Assembly (NCBI RefSeq): GCF_040362765.1 | Contig: NZ_BAABWK010000001.1 | Coordinates: forward strand, 124,001 to 188,000 | Origin: Pyruvatibacter sp. HU-CL02332 | GTDB lineage: Bacteria > Pseudomonadota > Alphaproteobacteria > CGMCC-115125 | Direction: 5' to 3' | Length of the DNA stretch: 64,000 bases | Shown here: one piece after another, positions 16,290 to 25,134 of the stretch | Layout: every line of letters begins with the position of its first letter | How positions within the stretch are numbered: the stretch's first letter is position 1 | Made by a program: the position numbers and the translations under genes | The notes under the pieces: model-generated | Seen by the model: only the letters and a program-made list of their open reading frames with translations | Database searches by the model: none | Told to the model about the DNA's origin: nothing

Positions 16290-17645
16290 CTACTCGAATG
16301 GAACGATGGGTGGTTCGCGCTCGGTGCGCTCCATGATGCGGCGGCGGTTTTCTTGCTGCTGGGCTTCGTCCAGCGGGAACGACCACATGATGGCACCGAC
16401 GGCAAAATACATGACCGTCGGGAGCCACACGAATGTGGCGCGCACGCCATCAAGCGCCGCCTGTGTGTTGTCACCGCGCGGGACGAACCCGAGCGTATCA
16501 ATGAGGTAGTAAGTCAGGCCCACCGCAAGCGCAGCACCGACCTTGCTGGTCATGGTCAGCAGCGAGAAGAAAAGACCGGTCCGCTGATTGCCGGTCTCTA
16601 CTTCGTCGTGGTCTGCCACATCGGCCATGACCGAGCGAAGCAGAAATGAACCCGCGCCCAGATTGATGCCGAACATGGCGGTGAAGATCACCATCATCAA
16701 CACGTCGCCCGGGCCAACGATGTAGATCAATGGCAGGCCAAGACCGTTGAGAACAGCAGAGGCTGCCAGCGTTTGATGCTTGCCGAAGATGTATGACAGC
16801 TTGATCATCAGCGGCACGAAGATGACGCCCGCACCGAAGTAAGCAAGCAGAATGGCGCTCGACCAGGCACCCATTTGCAGGACGTCTGCCGCAACGAAGA
16901 TAAACAGCGCAGCCATGGTGCCCGAGCCAATGCCGTTGGCGAGGTCAGCGGCCAGCAGGCGGCGCAGCGGGCTATTGCGCAGCAAGACGCCAATCGCTTC
17001 GCGGAATGGCACGTGCTTGGGCTCCGGCACCTCGCGCTCGCCCACAAGCGAGACGGCGGCCAGAACAGCAATCGGCAGCAGAATGATTACAAACCAGCCC
17101 ATGGCCGCGACACGCGCTGTGCCAACGTCCTCAGGTCCGATGTAGTCAATGACGGCAGGGGTGATCAGCACGAGGAGCATGCCGAGGATCAGCGATCCTT
17201 CGCGCCAGCCCTGCACCAGGGATCGTTCATTGTAGTCCGGTGTCAGTTCCGCTCCCCACGACATGTGCGACAGGGTAAGCAGCGTCCAGCCGATATACAG
17301 GATCACCATCCACATTAGCAGATAGGTTGCCGTCACCGGGGCTGTAGGAATGAACAGCATGTAGGTGGCGACCAGCATCACCGGTAGTGATGCCACGATC
17401 CAGTGCCGCCGCCTGCCCCACCGCGTGCGGTATTTGTCAGAGAGCAGACCAAGCACCGGGTCAGTGAATACGTCCCAGAAGCGCGCAATCATGAAGACCC
17501 AGCCGACGGTAGCCAGGCCGAGGCCCATTTCCGTTGCATAGAATGGTGGCAGATAAACCGCGATGGGAAGCCCCATGGCAGCAATGGGGGCTGCCGGTGA
17601 GGCAAACGCCAGCAGGCGAAGCGGTGTCAGTTTCAGACTGGCCAT
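16290..17645 (-). CDS. MFS transporter, GPH-like (second paralogue)
   Basis: 451-residue inner-membrane protein with about 12 hydrophobic segments. Conserved stretches match the genes at 1671 and 17704: LPIAVYLPPFYATEMGLGLA, FWDVFTDPVLGLLSDKYRTRWGRRRHW and SWGAELTPDYNERSLVQGWRE. Substrate unknown; probable Na+- or H+-coupled symport of a small organic compound. It follows its neighbour at 17704 with 58 bp between them, so the two are tandem paralogues likely transcribed together. Confidence 0.87.
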   Translation of the reverse strand: MASLKLTPLRLLAFASPAAPIAAMGLPIAVYLPPFYATEMGLGLATVGWVFMIARFWDVFTDPVLGLLSDKYRTRWGRRRHWIVASLPVMLVATYMLFIPTAPVTATYLLMWMVILYIGWTLLTLSHMSWGAELTPDYNERSLVQGWREGSLILGMLLVLITPAVIDYIGPEDVGTARVAAMGWFVIILLPIAVLAAVSLVGEREVPEPKHVPFREAIGVLLRNSPLRRLLAADLANGIGSGTMAALFIFVAADVLQMGAWSSAILLAYFGAGVIFVPLMIKLSYIFGKHQTLAASAVLNGLGLPLIYIVGPGDVLMMVIFTAMFGINLGAGSFLLRSVMADVADHDEVETGNQRTGLFFSLLTMTSKVGAALAVGLTYYLIDTLGFVPRGDNTQAALDGVRATFVWLPTVMYFAVGAIMWSFPLDEAQQQENRRRIMERTEREPPIVPFE

Positions 17646-17703
17646 TAGAAATTACGCTCTAACCGGGGATACCAAGCATCAACACGATATGGGCACGGAG
17701 GTG

Positions 17704-19116
17704 CTAGTTTGCACCCCCGATAGGCGCAACGGAGGCGCCGGCATTTCCGCCGGCTCCCTCAGCCATGGACTGACGCTCCTGCAGGATGCGCCGGTTCTTC
17801 GACTGCTGGTCTTCGTCGATGGGGAAGTTCCACATCACCCACGCCACAAGAAACCCGATTGCCGCAGGCGGCAGCACGTAAACGAGCTTGAGCCCCAGTT
17901 CAGCGGAGGCCGTGTTCTCAATGCCAGGCACAAAGCCGATGAGTTCAAGGGCGGGATAGGTGAAGCCAATCGCCAGTGCCGCACCAATCTTGTTGGTCAT
18001 GGTCAGCAGTGAATAGAAAAGCCCGGTGCGCTGATTGCCGCCTTCCACGTGATCGTGGTCAGCCACATCAGCCATGATGGAGCGGAACAGGAACGGGCCT
18101 GCGCCCATGTTCACGCCAAGGCAGATCCACACCGCAATGGCAAACCACAGATCGCCCGGCTCAATCAGGAAGATGAGCGGCACCGTCACAGCTGAAAACA
18201 GCGACGAGTAGGCCAGGGTGCGGTGCTTGCCCCACATATGCGACAGGCGAACCATGATGGGCACAAAGATGCAGCCCGCGGTCAGGTAAACGAGAATGAG
18301 AAGGCTGGCGAATTGCAGCTTGAGGACGTCAGCTGCCAGGAACAGGAACAGCGCCGTCACAATGCCGCCGGAAACACCGCCCAGCAGGTCCGCAATCAGC
18401 AGACGCAGCAATGGCCGGTTCTTGATGAGAATGCGCAGCGCTTCGCGCCACGGCACATGGGTCGGGTCCGGCACCTTGCGCTCAGGCACAGCCCACACAG
18501 CGATCAGGACCGTGATGGGCAGCAGGATCAGCACATACCAGCCCATGGAGGCGACACGCGCTGCCGCCACATTTTCCGGCTGCATGGCTTCAATGAAAAC
18601 AGGAACCAGCAGTACAAAGATCATGCCCGCGATGAGAGCGACTTCACGGAACCCCTGAATGGTCGAGCGCTCATTGTAATCCGGCGTCAGTTCTGCGCCC
18701 CACGACATGTGCGAGATCGTGAGCAGCGTCCAGCCGATATAGGCAATCACCATCCACCACAGGAGATAACTGCCGGAGACCGGTGCCGTGGGCATGAACA
18801 GCATGTAGACCGAGACCAGCATGATGGGCACGGAGATGACGATCCAGTGCCGCCGACGGCCCCAGCGGGTTTTGACCCGGTCAGACATGACGCCCAGCAC
18901 GGGGTCAGTGAACACATCCCAGAAGCGGGTGATCATGAAGATCGCGCCAACGAGGGCCAGACCAAGGCCCATCTCCCCTGCGTAAAACGGTGGCAGGTAC
19001 ACAACGATGGGAAGACCCATAGCGGCAATCGGGGCAGCAGGAAGCGCAAAACCAGCAATGCGCCAGCGGCTTAGTCCTGACGCCCGTCCGTTTGCGGGAA
19101 TCTCTGTTTGGCTCAT
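17704..19116 (-). CDS. MFS transporter, GPH-like (third paralogue)
   Basis: 470 residues, about 12 hydrophobic segments. Shares LPIVVYLPPFYAGEMGLGLA, FWDVFTDPVLGVMSDRVKTR and SWGAELTPDYNERSTIQGFRE with the adjacent paralogue. The N-terminal 20 residues are polar and the C-terminus (GNAGASVAPIGGAN) is Gly/Ala-rich. Upstream gene of the tandem transporter pair; its promoter lies in the 320-bp gap before the NYN-like gene. Confidence 0.87.
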   Translation of the reverse strand: MSQTEIPANGRASGLSRWRIAGFALPAAPIAAMGLPIVVYLPPFYAGEMGLGLALVGAIFMITRFWDVFTDPVLGVMSDRVKTRWGRRRHWIVISVPIMLVSVYMLFMPTAPVSGSYLLWWMVIAYIGWTLLTISHMSWGAELTPDYNERSTIQGFREVALIAGMIFVLLVPVFIEAMQPENVAAARVASMGWYVLILLPITVLIAVWAVPERKVPDPTHVPWREALRILIKNRPLLRLLIADLLGGVSGGIVTALFLFLAADVLKLQFASLLILVYLTAGCIFVPIMVRLSHMWGKHRTLAYSSLFSAVTVPLIFLIEPGDLWFAIAVWICLGVNMGAGPFLFRSIMADVADHDHVEGGNQRTGLFYSLLTMTNKIGAALAIGFTYPALELIGFVPGIENTASAELGLKLVYVLPPAAIGFLVAWVMWNFPIDEDQQSKNRRILQERQSMAEGAGGNAGASVAPIGGAN

Positions 19117-19437
19117 ACGTTACTCTTCGGACCCTGGCACCCATCCACATGGATGTGTGCAGTGGGCCCGCGTCCTCCTTGGGTCACCTGCCTGATGTTG
19201 CCGCTGACAAAAGCCCTAGCGCAACGTGATTGTGGTGGCTGATTTTTTATCACTTCATGTGATGAAGCGGTCGCACTCACATTGTTGTTGGGTGCATGAT
19301 ACGCACAAAATTGTAAGTCGAGAAGCCACGATCCCTTACAAACTGGTGACTTTTACAACCAACCCGCGGTCATATTCCCAAACCGCCCGCGTTGCGGGTA
19401 TGCAAAGAAGCCCGCACCACGCTGTTTACAGGACCAG
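19117..19437. other. divergent intergenic region with a palindrome
   Basis: No gene is visible in this 321-bp gap. It holds the promoters of the divergent transporter and NYN-like genes. CTTCAT (19253-19258) and ATGAAG (19262-19267) form a perfect interrupted palindrome around GTG, next to an AT-rich run; it is a candidate operator. Confidence 0.5.
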
Positions 19438-20304
19438 ATGACCGCAAACGCACCAGATGACGATACAAAGGCAGGAGATACCCCTCCTCCCAGTGTGGTT
19501 GTGCTGTGCCATGCAGCGCCGTTTCGCGACGGCCTGGCCCATGCCTTCGGCCCGACGAGTGCAGACATTGACCCCGCCGCCCTGGCAGATCGGCTGGCGG
19601 CGGAACGCGGATGGTTGATCGCCAGAACAAACATCTACCACTCCAGTGATGAGCGTCTGGACGATGACCACCGCACCTGGATTGAAAAACTAAAGGGCAC
19701 CCCATCAACGCTGGTGACCCAGCCCGGCGACATTCGCGTGCGCATGGCCCTGGACGGCATGCGGGCGCTTCGCGAACGACAGGCGGACATTCTGCTGGTC
19801 ATGGGCGGTGACACATCCTTCATGGCGCTGGCGCAGGACACACGCACAGCCGCCCGCGAGCAGAAGAGAAACATCAGATTCGCCAGCGCGTTTGCGCCCT
19901 CGTCGCATCCATTGGGACAAACCATTCCGTCTGCTGATCATTCCATCACCATCGACCGTGACGTGGCTGAAAAGTGTCTTGTGTCGGCCACTTCCCCTGC
20001 GCCGTCGCGCCGGATCGATGCCGGGCGGTCAACGGACACGACATCAGCTTCATCCGCTAGACCTCAGGCCCCGCCACCCCGTCGTGCGAGACGGCGATTG
20101 ATGCCTGCCATTTACAGCATTGGCCTGATCGCCAGCATGATGGCGCTGATGTGGGAGGATGTGGTGGCATCCGGCGGAGCTGACGCCCTGGACTGGCCAG
20201 CGGAGCGCTGGGGCGTGTCCACACTGCTGGCCCTTGGCAAATCAGTTGTTTGGCCGCTCTACTGGCTGGCCCGAGCCTTTGGCATCGACGCGGGCGGCGC
20301 ATAG
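19438..20304 (+). CDS. NYN (PIN-like) domain protein with C-terminal hydrophobic segments
   Basis: 288 residues. Residues 90-160 follow the LabA/NYN pattern: a GDIRVRMALDGM segment, DILLVMGGDTSFMALAQ and a later FASAFAPSSHPLG segment, which suggests a PIN-like ribonuclease fold. The usual N-terminal Asp strand is not obvious (VVVLCHAAPFRDG), so activity is doubtful. A basic Pro/Arg linker (about 195-220) leads to one or two hydrophobic segments (MPAIYSIGLIASMMALMW, and VVWPLYWLARAFG), so it may be membrane-attached. AGGA is four bases before ATG 19438. It is followed 29 bp later by a hydrolase gene. Confidence 0.65.
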   Translation: MTANAPDDDTKAGDTPPPSVVVLCHAAPFRDGLAHAFGPTSADIDPAALADRLAAERGWLIARTNIYHSSDERLDDDHRTWIEKLKGTPSTLVTQPGDIRVRMALDGMRALRERQADILLVMGGDTSFMALAQDTRTAAREQKRNIRFASAFAPSSHPLGQTIPSADHSITIDRDVAEKCLVSATSPAPSRRIDAGRSTDTTSASSARPQAPPPRRARRRLMPAIYSIGLIASMMALMWEDVVASGGADALDWPAERWGVSTLLALGKSVVWPLYWLARAFGIDAGGA

Positions 20305-20333
20305 GCCATGGACATTCAAGCGGAGACGACCCA

Positions 20334-21284
20334 ATGAACTGGATAGTGCTGATCATCGCCGTCGTGCTGACCGTTGGCTATATCACCTATGTAGCGCTCG
20401 ATATGGGCCTGCGCCCGCTCACCGAGGCGGAACAGGAAAAGGCCCCCGGTGACTTCATCACCGTGACAGGCGGCAGGCTGCACTATCGCTGGGACGGTCC
20501 AGCGGCAGGACCGGTTGTGGTGATGGTGCACGGCTTCTCCACGCCGCACTTCATTTTTGAGCAGAATGTGTCCGCCCTCACCTCTCAGGGATATCGCGTG
20601 CTGCGCTATGACCATTTCGGCCGCGGATGGTCTGATCGTCCACGCACCGCCTATACGGTGGATTTCTATGACACCACATTGATGGAACTGCTGGACGGGC
20701 TGAACATCACAGCACCCGTGGGCCTGGTCGGCCTCTCCATGGGCGGTCCGATTGTGGCTGAGTTTGCAGGACGTCATCCAGACCGGGTGAATGCCGTGTT
20801 TCTTTTCGTGCCTGCGGGCCTCGACGTTGCAGGCGGGGATGATCTTGCGGCCAAGATCGTCCGCCTGCCCGGCATCGGTGACCTGATGTGGCGCATTGTT
20901 GGTCGCGGCGTGCTGCTGGGCGACCCACAATATGACGAGAGCGGCCTGGCTGAAGAAAACCGGCTGGTCGGTGATATCCGCATACAGATGGATTATCGCG
21001 GCTATCTGGATTCGCTGCTGTCCACCTTGCGCAACACGCCGATGACGTCCCGCACCGAAACCTACCGCCAGCTGGCAGCCACCGGCATGCCCGTTGCGGC
21101 CGTCTTTGGCGCGGACGATCCAACCGTCCTGCCTTCGAGCGCCGACAGATTGCGCGACCTGATGCCTGAAGCCTCCATCCACATGTTGGAGAATGCCGAC
21201 CACGGCCTCAACTATAAGCGTCAGGATGCCACAAACCCGCTTCTGGCGGACTTCTTCAGCCCCAAAAACGAGCCCGCCAGCTAG
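20334..21284 (+). CDS. membrane-anchored alpha/beta hydrolase
   Basis: 316 residues. An N-terminal hydrophobic segment (IVLIIAVVLTVGYITYVAL) acts as signal anchor. The hydrolase domain has MVHGFSTPH, LRYDHFGRGWSDRP, the nucleophile elbow GLSMGGP, GADDPTVLP with the acid and NADHGLN with the histidine. ATG 20334 has GGAG upstream; the longer frame from 20250 overlaps the preceding gene. Substrate unknown. Confidence 0.85.
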   Translation: MNWIVLIIAVVLTVGYITYVALDMGLRPLTEAEQEKAPGDFITVTGGRLHYRWDGPAAGPVVVMVHGFSTPHFIFEQNVSALTSQGYRVLRYDHFGRGWSDRPRTAYTVDFYDTTLMELLDGLNITAPVGLVGLSMGGPIVAEFAGRHPDRVNAVFLFVPAGLDVAGGDDLAAKIVRLPGIGDLMWRIVGRGVLLGDPQYDESGLAEENRLVGDIRIQMDYRGYLDSLLSTLRNTPMTSRTETYRQLAATGMPVAAVFGADDPTVLPSSADRLRDLMPEASIHMLENADHGLNYKRQDATNPLLADFFSPKNEPAS

Positions 21285-21353
21285 CGCTTGCAGCCTACCC
21301 GCTGCCAGCGGTAGAAGATGGCACCAGCAGTTACACAGACAGGGAATCTCAAG

Positions 21354-21614
21354 ATGGCCGGAGCTGTCGTACCCAAGTTCAAAAACGACGATGCCGTCGC
21401 GATCATTGAGGTCGGGGTGAAGGAATTTCACTGCACCGGCGCAAGCGCACCCCACGATCACCCGCATGTCTATCTCGACATGGGGTCGGACGATGAAATC
21501 ATCTGCCCGTACTGCTCCACTCTTTATCGGCTGAACACCTCTCTTGAGCCGACCGAGAGCATCCCGCCAAGCGCCATCCTGATCCCCGAGCTGACAGGCT
21601 CGGACCGGCGCTAA
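21354..21614 (+). CDS. zinc-finger (zf-CHCC) protein
   Basis: 86-residue protein of the zf-CHCC family, related to the C-terminus of complex I subunit NDUFS6. The zinc ligands are visible as EFHCTGA, HDHPHVYLDMG and EIICPYCSTLYR. Bacterial members are found in alphaproteobacteria, probably linked to respiratory complex I or as small zinc proteins. ATG 21354 has AGGGA 8 bases upstream, better than the in-frame ATG at 21318. It converges on the amidohydrolase with 9 bp between stops. Confidence 0.85.
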   Translation: MAGAVVPKFKNDDAVAIIEVGVKEFHCTGASAPHDHPHVYLDMGSDDEIICPYCSTLYRLNTSLEPTESIPPSAILIPELTGSDRR

Positions 21615-21623
21615 GCCAACAAG

Positions 21624-22814
21624 CTAGGCTGCAACCAGATGGGCGGGACGGCGCAGATCTTCCGCCAGCCCCTCACCCATCAGGTCGATGAAGTTCTCAG
21701 CATAAAACCCGTCAATCGCTGTCTGCGGCATGCCTTCAAGGCTCGCATCAAACCGCTTGAGCGGATTGCGCCCCCCTTCCACATGCGGGAAGTCGGTGGA
21801 AAACAGGCATGTCTCCTCGCCTGAATTAGCGATGATCCAGCCCGCGTCTTCGTGCGGATAAGGCGCAACGCGCAATTGACGCCGCACAATCTCCGACGGT
21901 TTGTCTGACAGGTTTTGCAGCCGCTCTTCATTGCGCATGAAGGCATGGGCCGCCGAATCCATGGACCGCATCCAGCCAGGAAGCCACGCGGCACCCAACT
22001 CGATGGCGCCCCATTTGAGGCTTGGGAAACGGTCAAACACCCCGTCAAAAATCAGTGTCGCCAGCGTCTGCATTGCTGACTGGGGAATGGGCATGTAGCT
22101 CACGGACGTGAAATTGTCGTCGCCGCCGTGAAAGTCGGGCACCGGCGGCAGACCATTTTGCTTGTAGGTCGGGTTGAGTTTGTCCTCGCCACCCACGTGC
22201 ATGAGAACGGGAATGCCCGCCTCCTGCGCCATCGCCCAGACCGGGAAGAGACCCGTATGGCTGGGGCTGTGGCGTTGCGGGCACCAGGACGGGATGAGCA
22301 AAGCCTTGGCACCAAGCGCGATGGCATCTTTTGCAATGGCTTCCGCGCGGGCAAAATCTTCAAGCGGCACATAGGCTGTTGCCAGCAAGCGGCGATCCAC
22401 CTTGCAGAAATCGGTCATCATGCGGTTATGGGCATGCGCGACCGCGTAACACAGTTCCATGTCGTTGCTCTGGTCGAGATCAAAATTGCCAAGACAGAAG
22501 GTCGTGAACACAAGCTGGCTTGCAACGCCAAGCAGATCGACAGCACGCGGGCGATCGTCCGCAATGAACGACCCCATGCCTTCATAGTTCTTGCGCGCCA
22601 TGATGTTGGCGTCGGCCTCGGCACGAAAAGCGTTATCCGCCTGGGTCGCGCGCGCGGCATCGGCCCACGCATTGTTACCAACCTTGGTGCGGTAGATATC
22701 CAGCGCGTGATAGCGGTCCAGCAGACGCTTTTCGAGATAGGGATCCAGACAGTCCCCAAGTTCCATCAGGTGACTGTCCGCGTCATGAACGAGACGTCCG
22801 TCAATATAGGCCAT
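21624..22814 (-). CDS. amidohydrolase-2 family metal-dependent hydrolase
   Basis: 396-residue TIM-barrel hydrolase or decarboxylase of the Amidohydro_2 (COG2159) group. The N-terminal metal motif reads VHDADSHLMEL, a mid-barrel ligand is in VLMHVGGED, and the late Asp in CLFSTDFPHVEGG. The family acts on cyclic amides, imidazolones or as aromatic decarboxylase; the substrate here is unknown. ATG 22814 has GGGAGGACAGC upstream, so I did not use the longer frame to 22985. Confidence 0.87.
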   Translation of the reverse strand: MAYIDGRLVHDADSHLMELGDCLDPYLEKRLLDRYHALDIYRTKVGNNAWADAARATQADNAFRAEADANIMARKNYEGMGSFIADDRPRAVDLLGVASQLVFTTFCLGNFDLDQSNDMELCYAVAHAHNRMMTDFCKVDRRLLATAYVPLEDFARAEAIAKDAIALGAKALLIPSWCPQRHSPSHTGLFPVWAMAQEAGIPVLMHVGGEDKLNPTYKQNGLPPVPDFHGGDDNFTSVSYMPIPQSAMQTLATLIFDGVFDRFPSLKWGAIELGAAWLPGWMRSMDSAAHAFMRNEERLQNLSDKPSEIVRRQLRVAPYPHEDAGWIIANSGEETCLFSTDFPHVEGGRNPLKRFDASLEGMPQTAIDGFYAENFIDLMGEGLAEDLRRPAHLVAA

Positions 22815-23021
22815 GCTGTCCTCCCCTCGGCGTGCGCAGCTTTGATGCTGCTTTTGGTGCCGGTCTTCTTCATGCAGCAAGAGTGGCCCCACAAATCGAA
22901 GCTGTCCAGCATCGAGCGCTTCCGGCTGCTTACGTACCAGGTAATTGGTCCACCGACCTCCCGCGCCCATTTTGAGCCCACGCACCGCAGCCCGACCAAC
23001 TCGGAAATGGGAGACATCTCA

Positions 23022-23336
23022 ATGTCACGCAAACACCTGTATCTCGCCCTCACCATCATCGGCATCATCATGCCGTATTCCTATTTCGTCCCGTGGTTTC
23101 TGGAGAATACTGGCGACGTGGCCGGTTTCTTTGCCCTGGCAACAGCCAACCCGATTGCCACCATGCTGACCTGGGACATCGGCATCTCGGCGCTGGTGCT
23201 GGTGGTTTTTGCCCTCGCCCACCTCACGCAGCTTGGCGTCGGCAAGATCGTTGCTGTCATTGCCGGCACATTTCTCATCGGCGTGTCCTGCGGCCTGCCG
23301 TTGCTTCTTTACTTCCGCGAAAGCGACGCCACATGA
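23022..23336 (+). CDS. DUF2834 membrane protein
   Basis: 104 residues with three hydrophobic segments, in the DUF2834 pattern LTIIGIIMPYSYFVPWF, then DIGISALVLVVFALA and IVAVIAGTFLIGVSCGLPLLLYFR. Function unknown. ATG 23022 has GGGAG upstream. Its stop overlaps the next start (ATGA), so translation is coupled to another small membrane protein. Confidence 0.8.
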   Translation: MSRKHLYLALTIIGIIMPYSYFVPWFLENTGDVAGFFALATANPIATMLTWDIGISALVLVVFALAHLTQLGVGKIVAVIAGTFLIGVSCGLPLLLYFRESDAT

Positions 23337-23794
23337 CTGCGCGCTCCGTCCTCGGCGTCTTTTCAATCGCGTTCGGCGTCATGGGTCTGCTCTTTGTCCT
23401 GCTGCCTGGCCTGACGCTGAGCTTCTTCGACTGGATGGTCTATGGCGGCTATGACGCAAGCCCCGTGCAGTCAGGCTTGATGGATGGCGAAACCCGCCGC
23501 TATGCCGGGTTCATCTATCAGGTGCTTGGCGCTGTGCTGTTCGGCTGGGCCGTGCTGTTGACGCTGGTAATACGCGGGCCACGGCTTGAGACAGACAGCG
23601 CCACCACCGCCACACAGGTGTTGGATGCATGGACATGGCGCGTGTTCGCAACGTCATTTGTCGCGTGGTACGTCCTCGACACCACCATGTCGCTCGTCAT
23701 GGGCTTCTGGCAGAACGCTGTGTTCAACACCCTGTTCGGCATCGTCGTTGCGGTCCCCCTGATCCTTGGCTGGAACAAAGCGACGCAGAGATAG
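23333..23794 (+). CDS. four-helix membrane protein of unknown function
   Basis: 153 residues with four hydrophobic segments (SVLGVFSIAFGVMGLLFVLLP, FIYQVLGAVLFGWAVLLTLV, VFATSFVAWYVLDTTMSLV, NTLFGIVVAVPLILGW). No cysteines or charged motifs of note. Overlaps the DUF2834 gene by 4 bp, so both probably act in one membrane complex or pathway. I do not recognise the family. Confidence 0.7.
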   Translation: MTARSVLGVFSIAFGVMGLLFVLLPGLTLSFFDWMVYGGYDASPVQSGLMDGETRRYAGFIYQVLGAVLFGWAVLLTLVIRGPRLETDSATTATQVLDAWTWRVFATSFVAWYVLDTTMSLVMGFWQNAVFNTLFGIVVAVPLILGWNKATQR

Positions 23795-23859
23795 GGCTGG
23801 TGACCCCAATGTGGTGCAGCTAGGCTAGCCGCAACAACAAATGCGGGGGAACAAAGCGG

Positions 23860-24546
23860 ATGGAAAACGTCAAACGGCACTGGTTGCATTGTGTGCTGGC
23901 AGGTCTGGCGGTGTTGCTGATCGCCATCTTCCTGATGCCGAAATTTCCAACAGACAGCGCAGGCATTGAGCCGGGATATGGTTCGCCGATCATTGCGTTT
24001 GAAATGGCCCGCTCTGTTGCTGACCTCCATGCCGTATTCGGCACGCCCGATGATCCCGAACGTGCCCGTCGCATTGCCATGATGGACGACGGCAACATCT
24101 GGGACTTCCCCTTCATGATTGCCTATGGCCTGTTCATCGCGCTGTTCCTGCGCGCCGCGGGCAAGGCGACCGGCAACACGATCTGGTACCTGCTGGCCAT
24201 GCTCGGCATTGTCGCCGGTGCCGCAGACGCCATTGAGAACAACATTCTGCTGGGCCTGACCGCCGACATTGAAGGCGCACCCGATATCGGATTGCTGGCC
24301 TATCCTGTCTGGACCAAATTCCTGAGCATCATGATCACCGGCGTTGCTGGTGGCATCGTCATCGCCACCCAGGGCCGCCACTTCTGGCGCATCCTCGGTG
24401 TGGTTGCCGCAGCAAGTGCATTACTTACGCTGCCCGCTTTCTACGACCCTGCAACATACGGCGCCCTGCTGACGCTTGGCGTCACCATCTGCTGGGTCAT
24501 CATGCTGATCTTCGCCATCACCCGCTGGCGGCAGGCGGCGGCGTAG
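23860..24546 (+). CDS. multi-pass membrane protein of unknown function
   Basis: 228 residues, about six hydrophobic segments. The first loop (FPTDSAGIEPGYGSPIIAFE) is periplasmic-looking and polar. The motif ADAIENNILLGL in the middle may be a family mark, but I cannot name the family. It lies 65 bp after the two small membrane proteins and may be the last gene of that operon. Confidence 0.7.
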   Translation: MENVKRHWLHCVLAGLAVLLIAIFLMPKFPTDSAGIEPGYGSPIIAFEMARSVADLHAVFGTPDDPERARRIAMMDDGNIWDFPFMIAYGLFIALFLRAAGKATGNTIWYLLAMLGIVAGAADAIENNILLGLTADIEGAPDIGLLAYPVWTKFLSIMITGVAGGIVIATQGRHFWRILGVVAAASALLTLPAFYDPATYGALLTLGVTICWVIMLIFAITRWRQAAA

Positions 24547-24594
24547 AGCTAGCACAACACTACGCCCTGCCGGCCGACCGCCTCACACAGCGCG

Positions 24595-25122
24595 TCAGTC
24601 AAACCACATGCGCCCGATCAGGCCATCTTTCTTGATGAAGTGGTGATAGAGCGCAGCCCCGATGTGAAGGAAGAGCAACGCCACCATGAAGCGTGCACCA
24701 AGCCCGTGCGGCAGGCGGGGCGCGTAGTCATGAAAATCCGGAAGCGACGCAGAGGCGCCGGCGAACAGGCTCTGCCCTGCCCCGGAAAGAACGACCATGC
24801 CAATTCCGCTGGCGGCCATCCCAAGGATCACCACGTAAAAAAGAACGTGGACAGCCTTGGCGCTGGCAGTCTGCCAGGCGGGGTCGCCTGCGACCGGCTT
24901 GGGCTTGGTATCACCAAAGCCCCACCATACGAGACGCGCCAGAGTGAGGACGAGAATGGCAACCCCCAAGGGCACATGCACTGACAGAAGGGATGCCTTG
25001 GCAGCGCTGTCCGCAAGTCCAGCCGCGCGGAAACCCGGGCCCAGAAGAGCAAGAATGAGCAGCGCACTGATCCAGTGAATGGTGACCGCGACCGTACCGT
25101 ATCGGGTGGACGTACTTTTCAT
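24595..25122 (-). CDS. cytochrome b561 family membrane protein
   Basis: 175 residues with four hydrophobic segments and the heme-ligand histidines of the bacterial cytochrome b561 family: VTIHWISAL (helix 1), LSVHVPLG (helix 2), AVHVLFYV (helix 3) and LLFLHIGAALYHHF (helix 4). The family moves electrons between quinol and periplasmic acceptors, such as superoxide for E. coli CybB. Downstream of the exported EF-hand/ABM gene by 12 bp and likely co-transcribed. MarR-type operators lie upstream of the pair. Confidence 0.9.
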   Translation of the reverse strand: MKSTSTRYGTVAVTIHWISALLILALLGPGFRAAGLADSAAKASLLSVHVPLGVAILVLTLARLVWWGFGDTKPKPVAGDPAWQTASAKAVHVLFYVVILGMAASGIGMVVLSGAGQSLFAGASASLPDFHDYAPRLPHGLGARFMVALLFLHIGAALYHHFIKKDGLIGRMWFD

Positions 25123-25134
25123 GCGCTTTGCCCC

